64,000 nt of DNA, taken from NCBI RefSeq assembly GCF_003171515.1, contig NC_089391.1:62001-126000 (forward strand). Reading direction: 5' to 3'. A model generated the notes under the pieces. It made no database searches and was not told the DNA's origin. It saw only the letters and a list, made by a program, of their open reading frames with translations. This DNA comes from Pyrenophora tritici-repentis. Lineage: Eukaryota > Ascomycota > Dothideomycetes > Pleosporales > Pleosporaceae. Made by a program: the position numbers and the translations under genes. Below, one piece after another: positions 53,827-64,000 of the stretch (position 1 is the stretch's first letter; each line of letters starts with the position of its first letter).

Positions 53827-56360
53827 ATGTCTTCCCACACTCCAGATCAACATGGCTTAGCTGAGCCACTCATGCTCGAGAAGATCGATTCCCTCTTCGC
53901 TTGTGGGGTCGGAGAACTCGTTTCCCTACCACAAATCGTCGTCGTTGGTGACCAGTCTTCAGGAAAGAGCAGTGTGCTCGAAGGATTGATCAAAAAGCTA
54001 CTGCTACGCGACAGCGGCCTCTGCACTCGGTTTGCTACGCAGATCATCTTTCGTAGAGCAGCACGAGAGCAGGTAGTTGTCTCCATCATTCCTGACCAGC
54101 ATGCTTCGACCGAGCACAGCAACCGTGTAAAGGGTTGGGGGAGAACAATATCGTCGTTGGATTCTGACACATTCAAGGAGATTATGCAAGAGGTATGTTT
54201 CCTTGTCGAGTATTGCATTTCTTTTGGCTAACGAGGGATAAGGCGCATGAGGAGATGGGCCTGTCTAGCAACAACAACGACGGGATCCCTAAGCCTACTT
54301 TCTCCAACGACGTTCTACTTTTGGAAATCTCTGGCCCTGAACAGGAGCATCTCAGTGTCATCGACGTTCCAGGGATCTTCAAGAGCACCACCGAGGGCGT
54401 GACTACCAAGGCGGACATCCAGCTCGTGAGGAACATGGTGAAAGGATACATGGACAATCCTCGATTGGTCATGCTTGCTGTCGTTCCTGCCAGCATCGAT
54501 CTTGCTACATAGGAGATCTTGGAACTTGCTGCAGAGGCTGACGTTCATGGCGATCGCACCCTTGGTGTGCTCACTAAGCCGGACCTAGTCGATCGTGGCG
54601 CCGAGCCTGGTATGGTAGATCTGGTAGAGGGCCGTGCCCGCCAAATGAAGCTGGGTTGGCATATCATTCGCAATCCCGGCCAGAAGGACCTCCAAGACAT
54701 GAGTATGGATCGCGGCGATCTAGAAGCGGCCTTCTTCCGCTCTTCTGCACCCTGGAGCAGTATTGAGAAGGGAAAAACCGGCATTGACTCTTTGAGGCTT
54801 CGCGTCAAGGAAGTGCTATCCTCATTGGTCAAGAAAGAGTGCCCGAAAGTAGGTACATGGCTCCTACAATAGATGTATACATATTGCTAATGCCCACACC
54901 AGGTACAAGCGGAGATCAAGGGCAGACTCGCCTCTTGTCGGAGGCAACTAAATGGGTTGGGACTAGAACAAAACACCTCGGCGTAGCAGACGGCATATCT
55001 TATCGGACTCGCCACGAAATTCCAGCGCCTCGTCTCTCTATCAATGAATGCTAGCCATGGCGCTGACGATGCGTTCGAAAAGAACCCTGGATTATGCATT
55101 GCTCCTGCCGTCATGTCTCGAATGAAGATATTCTCGGATGAGATGGCAAAATACGGCGAATCTTACTCGTTCAAATGCAACGACGGTGACATTGCCCCTG
55201 TATTCGTGGAAGATCCAGACGAAGATTCTGACGAGGAGTCCTTTTATATTCGGAAAGAAGACGACCCCGAGGGACTCGTGGACATCCTCCATCCGCAAGA
55301 AAGCCTTTGCTACCCACTGCATGGTGAGACCAAGGACTGGCTCCTTCAGGTCTTGAAAGACAATCAAGGGTTCGAGCTGGGTACATTCAATGCCTCGATC
55401 CTCGCGATCGTGATAAAGAAGCAGTCGTCCAAGTGGGAGGACATCAGCATGGGCTTCGTGAGCGATGCAATCGTCCTAGTCCATCGATTTATCACTTCGG
55501 CTCTGGTTTCCATTTATGACGACCGCAATGTTTGTGAAGTACTGGTCGGTAAGCTTTCTGACGAGCTGACTAGGAGGTATCAGAACGCGATCGCCTCCGC
55601 TAGATTCCTTCTCAATGTGGAGAAGAGCAATACTCCTATAACTATGAATCTATTGGAACAAGGTCCCTCTAGTAGTACGACTACTGTGGATAACCGAGTG
55701 AGAGGGACAAGGCGGGGTGGCTGCAACGTATTGTATTGACTGTCGTGTTGTCCAGTGTCCCAGAGTTTGGCTGTTGTGGTGGGTGCTATTGCCCACCGGG
55801 CAGTGCCTGCCACACCAGCATATCATGTGACTCTCAAGCACCTTCTACCCTGGACTGAACCCAGATATTCTCAACAGAATCACTACTTCAACGACAATCT
55901 TCAGCGAAGGTAAGTACACGTGTGTTGTAGTAACATCTTCTATGTTTAACTAATCTTTTGTAGTCGCCAGGAGAAGGTCACTGCCCACGTCAAGAAGAAC
56001 GCTTTCCATAATGGTAGCCATAGTATGGTCGTCCGTCTCGAGCACGCTTCACAGCCTGTTCGCTCGATGAGCAACGAGCAGCACGTCGTCCAGGACATCC
56101 ACGACATCTTGAAGTCGTATTATAAGGTTTGTCGCAAAACCTTTGTCGACAGCATCTGCAGACAGTCAGTGATCCACTTCCTCTTGGAGTGTGACGAATG
56201 TCCACTAGCGCTTTTCTCACCCATGTTTGTCAGCCAGCTGTCTGCTGATGCGCTGGAGGAGATTGCGGGCGAAGCGCCAGGACTGAAGCGATCCCGGGCA
56301 CAACTGACCAAAGAGGTAGCAAGTCTAGCTAAGGCGGTCAGGATCTTGACAAGGATTTGA
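53827..56360 (+). pseudogene. dynamin-like GTPase, broken by a solo LTR and two stops
   Basis: Exons 53827-54192, 54243-54848, 54903-55909 and 55964-56360, with introns of 50, 54 and 54 bp, all GT..AG with CTAAY branch sites. The GTPase shows GDQSSGKS (residues 41-48), DVPG and TKPD. The middle domain contains FNDN-type sequence and the C-terminus resembles a GTPase effector domain. TAG stops lie at 54510-54512 (LAT*EILELA) and 54984-54986 (TSA*QTAYL). The third exon holds a 225 bp solo LTR at 55652-55876; without it the frame reads PITMNHYFNDNLQ, as in other dynamins. Membrane-fission GTPases of this kind often occur in multigene sets in fungi. Confidence 0.88.
55652..55876 (-). repeat. solo LTR, family 3, copy B, in the dynamin exon
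   Basis: Starts TATTGGAACAAGG and ends ATTCTCAACA; flanked by GAATC at 55647-55651 and 55877-55881. Read on the minus strand it begins TGTTGAGAATATC, a Copia-like LTR start. Confidence 0.9.
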
Positions 56361-57018
56361 AACATGAGCGGTGGAGGACGGAAGGTCGAAGGGCGACGGC
56401 ATGTACATGCGCGACCATAAACAAATTGAATTCAATCTAAGCCGGAATACACTCCTGAACACTCCAGTAACGGGCCTTCATTAGCCTCAAGGCAGGATCT
56501 TACTCGCGTCCACTAGCTTAAGTTCAGCTCCAGTCGCAGTCTCAGCCTCAGCCTCAGCTTCACCACTCTACCGGCAGCCAGTAACCATCTCGACCGCCTC
56601 CGGCTTTGCCTCAAAAGCTCCAACGCAATCCCAAGTAACGATATCCACCCACAATCACAACTTTTGCAATCTTCACTGTTGCCTCGCCGCCCGCATGCAC
56701 TAGACCATCCATTTTCCGTTCTTTTACGACTTTCGGCCTATCGTGTTGGCTCGGACGTAAGGAATTAATCCAAGGGAGGATTGCGCAATGCTGCAAGCGG
56801 AACCCTAATGATATCGTATACAAGCTTGTGAGGTTGTTATTCAGCTTCTGTGCGATCGGTGATGTAGGTACACGACGAGTGCGCGTGCAATTTATAAGAA
56901 GGGCGCTGTGGCGAGCGACTTGAAGGAAGGCATAGACCTGACATCGGCAGCTCTCCATTACGTGGTAAGGGGGGTGTGTGTGTTGGCGTTATAGAGTAGC
57001 AAGAGAGGAACGTTGATT
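56361..57018. other. intergenic, nothing recognised
   Basis: Short ORFs only. A run of CTCAGC-like hexamers occurs near 56545. Confidence 0.45.
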
Positions 57019-57357
57019 TCACCCGTTCAAACCATTGTCGTCGACACGCTGAGGCTTGTTCTCCCTCTTCTCAGGCTCACATTCGGAGTAGTTCGATGAT
57101 GGCATGGGTGGTAGTGACATGGGCATGATGGTCATCAAATTCGCCCTCGGTGCTGGCTGTGACTCGCAGCTACGGGTGTGTTGGGTGAGGTTGTCGAGCG
57201 TGAGGGGCAGCGCGCACCCTCGCGGTTCATCGGCGGCGGGCAATGGCGGGCTTCGAAGCGGTGTGCTGCAGGCGCGACGTTTAGTAGGCAGTAGAGCGTC
57301 GTAAGTGCCCACGTTCGAGAGAGTTGCAGTGCTGGCGGATCGAGCTCGCTTGGGCAT
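57019..57357 (-). CDS. hypothetical Ser/Pro-rich protein
   Basis: A 112-codon minus-strand ORF in a strong start context (caccATGCCC). The N-terminus is basic (MPKRARSAS, KRRACS), like a nuclear localisation signal, and the rest is Ser/Pro-rich. No domain. It could be a small gene or a first exon. Confidence 0.35.
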   Translation of the reverse strand: MPKRARSASTATLSNVGTYDALLPTKRRACSTPLRSPPLPAADEPRGCALPLTLDNLTQHTRSCESQPAPRANLMTIMPMSLPPMPSSNYSECEPEKRENKPQRVDDNGLNG

Positions 57358-57751
57358 GGTGTTGCGGTTTGTGAGGCAAGGGTATTGCGCATGTCACGTG
57401 TGTTGTCCTGGCGCTCCTCCCTCCCCTCCATGAGCACCTTCTCCTCTTACCAGCATCAGAGATACGTCATGTAAATAGACCCTGATTATGGCTACATATA
57501 AGGTGGCCATGACAGCACAACAAGACAACATACACAATATACTCTGATAACTGCCTCGCACGGTTACACTTTGATTGACTGCATATACTCCAACACATGG
57601 TGTCGACATGAAGAGTCACGCTAGTCGCATCAGCTGTAACTAGCGTAGTAGACACAGCAACGCAGGGTCGTTAACGTAAGCCACCACCGAGCGCCCGCGC
57701 CACCGAACGCCCGCGAACACGCATTTACACCACCTACTTTGTGAGGCTGTA

Positions 57752-57860
57752 GAGCCACCCACAAAAGCTATTATCACGAGATTTTCTGGTATTGCAGTCG
57801 AATGTGATACTAGAGTAGATTGAATTAACTAAAATTACGTAATTACTTTGTGGGTGGGCT
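57752..57860. mobile_element. small TA-flanked inverted-repeat element (109 bp)
   Basis: GAGCCACCCACAAAAGC on the left and the complement of CTTTGTGGGTGGGCT on the right are inverted, with TA at 57750-57751 and 57861-57862. The interior is AT-rich and non-coding. It fits a Tc1/mariner-type MITE, but the arms are short and imperfect. Confidence 0.45.
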
Positions 57861-57862
57861 TA

Positions 57863-59554
57863 ATTCGCCGGCCAGAGAGTGAAGTAGCCATGACCACCGG
57901 CTCCTCTACACCAATCTTTCATCCCACGCCAAGCCACTCTCCCCTAATGATAATCTTAACCGAAGAGCGCTAGCTCAGCAGTACTTTGTGTAGGGAGACA
58001 ACAATATCTCCTAGCCAATTAAAGTCAGATGCCTACATAGCCCAAGATGTTTTGGGCAAGCACCAGTTGAGACGATAGATCGTGTAGGATGAAAGCCTGG
58101 CAGCATGCAAAAAGCGGAAACTGCAAGTGCATGAAAGTGTACACACCAATCTCAGTGGCCGAAATGAACAATTGTCCTCGGTCTCGGTGCAGACCGAACA
58201 GGGGAAGCAACTGCTGCGATTGTCTCGCACTGCAAGCGAGGCTGATCGCGACATGACTCGATGACCATCGTAAGCACTATGAAAGATTCCGCGCAAGGCT
58301 ATCATGACTAGAACTGTGCCGCAGTGGCGCGGCTGCTTACTAGTAAGCAGCTTACGCTTTCCAAGTGGGCATGTGCGCGAAATCAAGCGATAAAGTGCCC
58401 GGCATCTCAAGCGAACTGCGCTTGCCTCATCCACCTTCCGTATACGCCGTAGTGTAGATAAGGGTAGGCAATTCTCGATGAGCAAAACCATTCGGAAACC
58501 GATTTCAGTCAGCAATGTAAGTGCTATAACCCTGGCAGGATCAATCATCTAGGCTTGCATTAGTGCGGTCGTGGGCTACAGGCCTTGGAGCAGGGTCTAA
58601 GTTAGTGCGCCAAGCAGTCCGCAGTGTCAGGAGATGGCGTCGCGTTTTGACTGTAAGCCTTGGCTTCAATTGGTCTCAACTTCGGTTCTCAACATCGCTG
58701 CCAAGATTCGGTCTTGTCGCGCGCTGCTGCTCCAACTCTCACTCAAATTTGTACTACTGTACTGTACAGTAATTAGCGATTGCGGTTTCACCCCTGTAGG
58801 CAGCATTCCAAAAGTCCAATCATCATTAGATTGAGGATGGCCAATCACATGGATTGTTCTGCAGCAGACATCTAGCGCTGAGCCATGTACAGAAGGTGGG
58901 GTTGTGCAAACCTATTGCGCATACAGTCATTAGTGATTGCGGCTGCACCCTTACGTACAGCATCCTAAAAATATCAGTCATCATTAGATCGACGACTGAC
59001 CAACCACATTGACTATTCTATAGCTAGGCAACCTAGGTTAAGCTATACACTCATATGCACTTGCAGTTTCCACTTTTTGCACATCGCCAGTCTTCCATCC
59101 CACGCGGCACATTGACCCACCTGATATGCGCTTGCCCAGAAAGACTTCGGCTCTGCAAACATCAAGCTTTGATTGCTCTGGACATCCAGCAGAAGATTGA
59201 CTGACACAAACTTGCACTATCAGGGTAAGGTCATCAGTAGGCGAGAGATTCTTGGCGCGGGATCAAACATCGTCTACTTACAAGAACCGGAAACTGCAAG
59301 TACATGAGAGTGTATACGGAAGGTGGGGCTGTCCAAAGCCGTTGCGCAGTTGCGTATAGGGGTGAGGCTGCAATCGCTGATGGCTATAGGAGTGAAGCCG
59401 CAGTCACTAATCACTGTAAGAATAAGCAGCTTCGTTTTATTACACGTCTAGCATTAGACTCAAGCTTATATATTTTACTCCTGTAACTGTTCATTAAGAT
59501 ACTATCTTCCACTTCACGACACCGATACGTACCAAGTCAACGTTAGTAGCCAAC
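57863..59554. other. gene-poor stretch with diverged repeats
   Basis: The only long ORF (58033-58548, minus) has no motif. It includes the direct repeat pair at 58767 and 58924 and inverted pieces near 59340-59420. The last part is presumably the promoter of the gene at 59555. Confidence 0.4.
58767..59030. repeat. two diverged direct repeats of about 105 bp
   Basis: CAGTAATTAGCGATTGCGG at 58767 and CAGTCATTAGTGATTGCGG at 58924 start copies 157 bp apart that share order (CACCC, CAGCAT, CATCATTAGAT, GACCAACCACAT-type words). Many differences are C/T or G/A. Inverted fragments of the same motif occur at about 59340-59420. Confidence 0.55.
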
Positions 59555-60793
59555 ATGTCCAATTCTGATCCCCTTCCTACCCTAGAGGAGCTTGATCCCC
59601 TTCCTACCCTAAAGAAGCTACACAAGTACCCGATCTCGTTGCTTGCTACGCTGGCTGACCACAGAGGCGCTGTGAGTGGGAGCCGATCCCTCGAGATCTT
59701 CAAACCCGGACATGGAAGTGGACCCGATTCCGACTTCGACATCTATCAACCCCGCAATCCAGATGCCGTGATAGATATAATGCATACGCTCCGCATCACT
59801 GGTATAAAGTGGGAAAATTATATCGCCAAAATTTTCAACGACATTTGTGACCACGGATGCGCCATCTTGCCATACGAAACGCTTTATAGTATGGCATGGG
59901 AATTAGACATAAGCCCTAAGAACCTCGAAGCATACATCAAAATTCGATTTGACAGCAGCGAAAACTGTGCCAAGTTTGCGGAAAGCTTTGCTTCAGCTTT
60001 AGGAGGTGTGTACAGTTTGCGTGAGCCCCCGGAAGATGCGGTATGGAAGCATGACAACCAAGATGGAACTGGTACTGTTATTCCGCTTTGTGAGACATTC
60101 GGATGCCTTGAATATGATTTGTTGAAACAGTTTATTAAAGTGGAAATTAAAACAACGTTTGAGGAAGTTGAAGAAAAGATTGAGAAGGAGAGAGAAAATA
60201 TTGAGGAGCAGAGAAAAAAGATTAAGGAGCAGAGAATAAAGTGGAAAGGCCTTGGAATACCCAAACCATTCTTTTGGGGGTATCTCTTGCGAAGGTTAAG
60301 GAGGATCTACGTACCGCAGATTCCAGAGACAAGAGACGATATCACTGAGGACTCCACAAGATATATCACTAAAGAGCACTGCATACGATATATCATCAAA
60401 ACATTTTTCCCAGGAAACTATTCGAAAAAGAAACCTAAGAAGACAAATACGGGAGAGGAAAGAAAGACGACGGAGCTAGCTTCTATTTATCCCGGTTTCG
60501 ACTTCTACATGCTTCGGGGAACTTTGGAAGATGGTACCCGAGTACAACTAATGCTCCTCCCACCGAACGAAAGTGTCCTGCACCCGATATTGAAATTCTA
60601 CGCCACTCATCTCATGTCATTCATCGGAGGCATCTTTGCAGCTCACCTATATTACGACTCAGCAAAGGAACTGTTCAGCCGTAAATTGGACATCTCAGAA
60701 GATGGATATGAACACAAGCATTCGTTAGAAGGGATTAGGAAATATGAAAAAGAAAGAGGGTGGACATTTGAAGAAATTGTTGAGAATATCTGA
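59555..60793 (+). CDS. nucleotidyltransferase-like protein, 3' end altered by an LTR
   Basis: A 412-residue ORF (aacATGTCC). Near the N-terminus SGSRSLEIFKP followed by DSDFDIYQP (residues 41-66) fits the G-S-x..D-x-D core of a nucleotidyltransferase fold; this is inference. Residues 4-21 contain a duplicated DPLPTL-E/K-E/K-L unit. About 195-230 is a Glu/Lys-rich coiled coil. The last residues (VENI) and the stop lie inside the solo LTR that begins at 60778, so the native C-terminus is lost. The gene is otherwise open with no stops. The small gene at 61060 lies just beyond. Confidence 0.65.
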   Translation: MSNSDPLPTLEELDPLPTLKKLHKYPISLLATLADHRGAVSGSRSLEIFKPGHGSGPDSDFDIYQPRNPDAVIDIMHTLRITGIKWENYIAKIFNDICDHGCAILPYETLYSMAWELDISPKNLEAYIKIRFDSSENCAKFAESFASALGGVYSLREPPEDAVWKHDNQDGTGTVIPLCETFGCLEYDLLKQFIKVEIKTTFEEVEEKIEKERENIEEQRKKIKEQRIKWKGLGIPKPFFWGYLLRRLRRIYVPQIPETRDDITEDSTRYITKEHCIRYIIKTFFPGNYSKKKPKKTNTGEERKTTELASIYPGFDFYMLRGTLEDGTRVQLMLLPPNESVLHPILKFYATHLMSFIGGIFAAHLYYDSAKELFSRKLDISEDGYEHKHSLEGIRKYEKERGWTFEEIVENI

Positions 60794-61003
60794 GTTCAGT
60801 CCAGGGTAGAAGGTGCTTGGGAGTCACATGATATGCTGGTGTGGCAGGCACTGCCCGCTGGGCAATAGCACCCACCAGAAGAGAGTGAGTTTGACACGCT
60901 CAGTACGATAGAAAAGACAATACGTTGTAGCCACCCCGCCTTGTCCCTCCTCCCACTCGGTTATCTATAGTAGTCATACTACTAGAGGGACCTTGTTCCA
61001 ATG
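60778..61003 (+). repeat. solo LTR, family 3, copy C
   Basis: Starts TGTTGAGAATATC and ends TTGTTCCAATG; flanked by GAAAT at 60773-60777 and 61004-61008. It supplies the stop codon of the upstream gene. Confidence 0.9.
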
Positions 61004-61059
61004 GAAATCATTAAAAACAAAAATCCAAAACTCAGAACGGGGGGGACAACGAGGTCAAA

Positions 61060-61509
61060 ATGGTTGACTTTGAAGAGATCTATCAGTCAGCATTGCTAAG
61101 TTTAGGCAAAAAGTCCGAAAAGATTCCACTAAAAGTGAAAGATTACTTCAACAAAAGGAAGTCAGAATTCCGTGTAAGCACTTGGGTGGAGAGGAGCGGC
61201 AAGATCGGAGAAATTAGTTATGTTGATCATGAGGGTCCAGCAGGCTCGAACCATAGACCGGCGGGCGTGTTAGAGTGGGTCCATGGCAAGTTAGACGGCC
61301 ACAAATATGTGATACCAAAGAAAAAGTGGGAAGATAGGGAGGAAGAATAGTTCGTGCTGCTAGACCTGTGGTTCGGTGGCGCTGGGAAACTAGCCATTCA
61401 CATGAGATATCGCCTCCTGAATGAATCTCTGGAGGAAGAGAACTGGTCAGATTATGATCCGGAGAACGATTCGGACGCAACTTTGGTCGAGAACAGTGAT
61501 TCAGCCTAG
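61060..61509 (+). pseudogene. small hypothetical protein with one in-frame TAG
   Basis: Start aaaATGGTT. The frame has a TAG at 61348-61350 but continues with protein-like acidic sequence (ENWSDYDPENDSD) to TAG at 61507-61509, 150 codons in all. The N-terminal 96 residues contain KVKDYFNKRKSEF and GVLEWVHGKLDG, with no domain I know. The stop may be a recent point mutation, or the true end with chance openness after it. Confidence 0.45.
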
Positions 61510-62695
61510 TATGGAATGTCTGCTGTCGGATATAGGAGACAGAGCAGAAGGAGGAAGATGGTTGTTATATTAAGTGAGCTAGACAGAGCGATTATAACGT
61601 ATTTCACCAGTCACCGTCTACCCCCACCAAACTTGTCGCGACACTCGACACAAAAACGATAATGCCATTGCAACAACGTCCTCTACAGCCCTATCGCGAA
61701 GGTAGACTAAGTTAGTGACGAAACCTTGAAATGAATGACATGAAGCCTCACCTTGACTGTCTCAGACCAAATGATCCTACGAAGTTTTACCTAACGTTAG
61801 CTGCATGGCGTCCGCTTCTAGCTCAGGGGTTCTCCTACTTCCTTCGCACAAGACAGAAAGACAGATGTTAGCGACACCCTGCGGGCGGTGCAACGCGGAG
61901 TATGATCGGGCTGGACGCTCAGGCGCGTACGACTGACAGTTGAGCGGCGTGGGCCGTCCACGCCCGTCGCCACAGGTGAGCAGTGCAGGTACTGGATGTC
62001 GAAGCGGGTGCCTCCTCGGCTCTACCATGCATGTAGCTGCTGTGGTGGTTAGTGTCGCGCAAGGGGTTATCAGGGGCCGAAGGACATGCAAGGGGCCGGT
62101 CACATCGTAAGGAGTGCCTAGCGTATTGTGGCTTGAAGTGGTGTGTACTGCTGCTCTTATCACACATTGTGATCGTCACTCTCAACAATCTTACAGTCAT
62201 GCACGCCCGGTCGGTGAGAATCAACAAACTGCAAGCTTAGAACACCAATCTTGGTACAGCCTATTGCTGATTCCTTGGCGAAATCCCCTTGCCCGAAGCA
62301 CATCGCCTTGGGAATTGTACAGCGTAAGTGCAGAGGTCCTCCGTCCCGCTCATTTGACTCTCAGCGGTTCATGGCCTGTGTCCCAAGATAGGCATTTTCA
62401 GTGCCGTGCCGGCGATGGTGGATGCCACGTAGTCACGCAGCGTGATGCGAGGCGTTACGGGACCTCGGACTGCTTGTCCACGAGCCCCGTGCGGAACCTA
62501 TGGTGCTGGTGTCGAGACGCGGTGAGAGCCTTCACTAGTATTCACGGTGAATCAGGCTTCCCGCGCTCTGATTGGCCAGGCACTGATTAGTCAGCTGCTC
62601 CGTGCGCGCACCATAGATATTCTCCCTCCTCCCGTAGCTCCAATACAACAAGTTCACACACGTTTTCTCCACCTCCATCAATAATCACTCCCTAG
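61510..62695. other. intergenic, nothing recognised
   Basis: Overlapping ORFs of up to 158 codons on both strands lack any motif and conflict with each other. Confidence 0.45.
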
Positions 62696-62908
62696 TATAA
62701 CGGGCTGAGCGCTAGGTCGCATGACTAGGCCAGTGGCCTAGTCGCTTCCTTCCTTCCTTCTATCACTCCTTCCCCTAGCAGACCGTGGGCCGTGCACCAA
62801 CCCAAACAAAGCGGGATGGCCGCCCACTTTCCTCTTCTTCTCTTCATCTCGACTGTAAATAGCATCTGGATTAGGTAGCTGGAATACAGTACCTACAGAC
62901 CGTTCACA
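62696..62908 (+). repeat. solo LTR of the Gypsy family
   Basis: 213 bp, starting TATAACGGGCTGAGC and ending GACCGTTCACA, the reverse orientation of the LTRs at 41449 and 46633. It differs from them by scattered changes, many of them transitions, including TG to TA at its first bases. It keeps the ATCTCGACTGTA motif. Flanks CCTAG and CCAGT do not match exactly. It is an older insertion than the full-length copy. Confidence 0.88.
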
Positions 62909-63053
62909 CCAGTCGCCGTGTATGGGAGTCGTCATTGCACTGCGGACGTTCCAGTCCTTCCAGAGGTCGTCTTAGAGTTGAGCCTTGTCGTGATCTTGGT
63001 GAATTCCATTACTATCTAAGTATATCTACGACTATGTTCCTTGCGCCACTATA

Positions 63054-64000
63054 CTATTGGTGCGTTGCTATCGGTGCGTAGAAGCTGAATTTGCCCGTGG
63101 GGTCATACCTCTGCTTAAGCTCCTGGAGCTTCTTCTGCCTCCAGCTCTCGTGACCATACCAGGCTTTCGGTCCCTCATCACCGTACGCATAGTTTACATA
63201 CGTATGTAATTCCTTTGACCCTGTACCCTCCCGGATGATGTCGCGAAGCTGAGTGCCGAGCTTCTTGACGCCATTGTCCTGCGCCTTGCCAGTGGAGTTG
63301 TATACGATCAGAGGTGCAGCGAGGGTGTGCGCGTCGCGGAAGCCGAACGCACTAGCGTTGTTGTTACGGAAGCGGACACCGCCACTGGCGTAGTCTTCAA
63401 ACATAAAGATAGAGTTATAGTATGGGTTGTCGGTACCAGAAATAGCGGAGGAGTAGAGGTCCCAGGCCTTTCGCTGCGCAGTGACGTTGTAGGATTTTAT
63501 GTAGATAGGGAAGCGAGGATTGTTGAAGCCAAAGTCCTGACGTGGAGGTGATTCGAGGGCTATACCAGTCCACTTTGCGAGATCCTTGTAGGTGCCGGAC
63601 TGAGGCGTGGTAGCGAGGGGACCGATTTTGTGAAAGGGGGTGGTGTACTTGGCATCGACAGCAGTAACACCCTCTTGGACGATGTAGATCACGATGACCG
63701 GCTGGTTCTATGTTAGCGACTGGAATTATATCAAGGCTTGTGAATCATCTCACCCCCTCAGTGCTGTATGTTGCATCGTTCTGCCAGTAAGTCCAGTCAT
63801 GAATGTCCGCGGCCTGCTTTCCACCCTGGAGAATGTACTTGTTGACAGCCTCGTACACCTCCTCGACCTTATCATCGCTGAAGACAATAGTCTCAATTGC
63901 CCAGTCGTAATGCTTGATGTCGTAAACCTTGGTAGTGACGGATGTGACGATGCCGAAGTTGTGGCCAGCGCCTTGCATGCCCCACCACAAGTCTGAGTTG
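63054..64000 (-). CDS. FAD-linked oxidase, berberine-bridge-enzyme type (3' part)
   Basis: The gene enters from the right edge; exons 64000-63754 and 63707-63054 are joined over a 46 bp intron (GTGAGA..GCTAACATAG). The visible protein has LWWGMQGAGHNFGIVTS, matching the end of the FAD-binding domain in this family. The C-terminus has the BBE signature (YVNYAYGDEGPKAWYG and LQELKQRYDPTGKFSF). The FAD-attachment region lies outside the window. These are usually secreted or vacuolar oxidoreductases, often acting in secondary metabolism or sugar oxidation; the substrate is unknown. No lesion is seen. Confidence 0.88.

Noticed and set aside
58033..58548. 171-codon minus-strand ORF
   Set aside because: No motif, Arg/Cys/Ser-heavy composition and placement in a repeat-rich stretch.
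62114..62590. 158-codon plus-strand ORF
   Set aside because: No domain, biased composition and overlap by ORFs on the other strand.

Overview
The window looks like a repeat-rich accessory region of a filamentous ascomycete (Pezizomycotina) nuclear genome. Host genes carry 46-54 bp introns with GT..CTAAY..AG signals. The transposons are fungal types: a chromodomain Ty3/Gypsy, Copia, a Tad/I-like LINE, hAT, pogo/Fot1-like and a MULE relic. Several elements carry nonsense codons of the CAA/CAG-to-stop or TGG-to-TAG kind, as repeat-induced point mutation (RIP) would leave. No species is assigned.

Layout. 0-2.5 kb: a frame-broken acidic hypothetical gene and a 188 bp solo LTR. 2.5-10.7 kb: a Copia element on the minus strand, split by a 3.4 kb hAT (5814-9178) that is itself split by a 162 bp hAT MITE (7455-7616). 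12.2-14.3 kb: a complete pogo/Fot1 element with two internal stops. 14.7-18.4 kb: solo LTRs, a MULE relic, a hexanucleotide microsatellite and a frame-broken hypothetical gene. 18.7-21.7 kb: two apparently intact host genes, a SAM methyltransferase and an Ifi-6-16-like membrane protein. 21.8-31.2 kb: a LINE with intact ORF2; its ORF1 is split by a second, stop-riddled hAT (27112-30234). 31.2-36.5 kb: a long-TIR MITE, a predicted kinase with an N-terminal nuclease-like segment, a second identical hAT MITE and a broken C2H2 zinc-finger gene. 41.4-46.8 kb: a full-length Gypsy element with identical 215 bp LTRs, a 5 bp target duplication and a self-complementary primer site. 49-50.8 kb: a decayed pogo relic and a conserved hypothetical ORF. 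51.0-52.9 kb: an intact three-domain gene (P-loop kinase, HAD phosphatase, uracil-phosphoribosyltransferase-like). 53.8-56.4 kb: a dynamin gene broken by two stops and a solo LTR. 59.5-61.5 kb: a nucleotidyltransferase-like gene whose 3' end runs into a solo LTR, followed by a small broken gene. 62.7 kb: a solo LTR of the Gypsy family. 63.0 kb to the end: the 3' part of a berberine-bridge-type FAD oxidase on the minus strand.

The main result is an order of insertions that can be read base by base. Nine insertions have target-site duplications located here: 8 bp for hAT and its MITEs (one of them diverged), TA for pogo, 5 bp for LTR elements. For the hAT transposase and LINE ORF1, removing the insert plus one target copy restores a continuous frame. 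The identical MITE copies and identical Gypsy LTRs indicate recent activity beside older RIP-like relics. The host genes most worth study are the kinase/HAD/phosphoribosyltransferase fusion, the nuclease-like/kinase fusion, the nucleotidyltransferase-like gene and the Ifi-6-16 gene, whose upstream block recurs at 31.8 kb.
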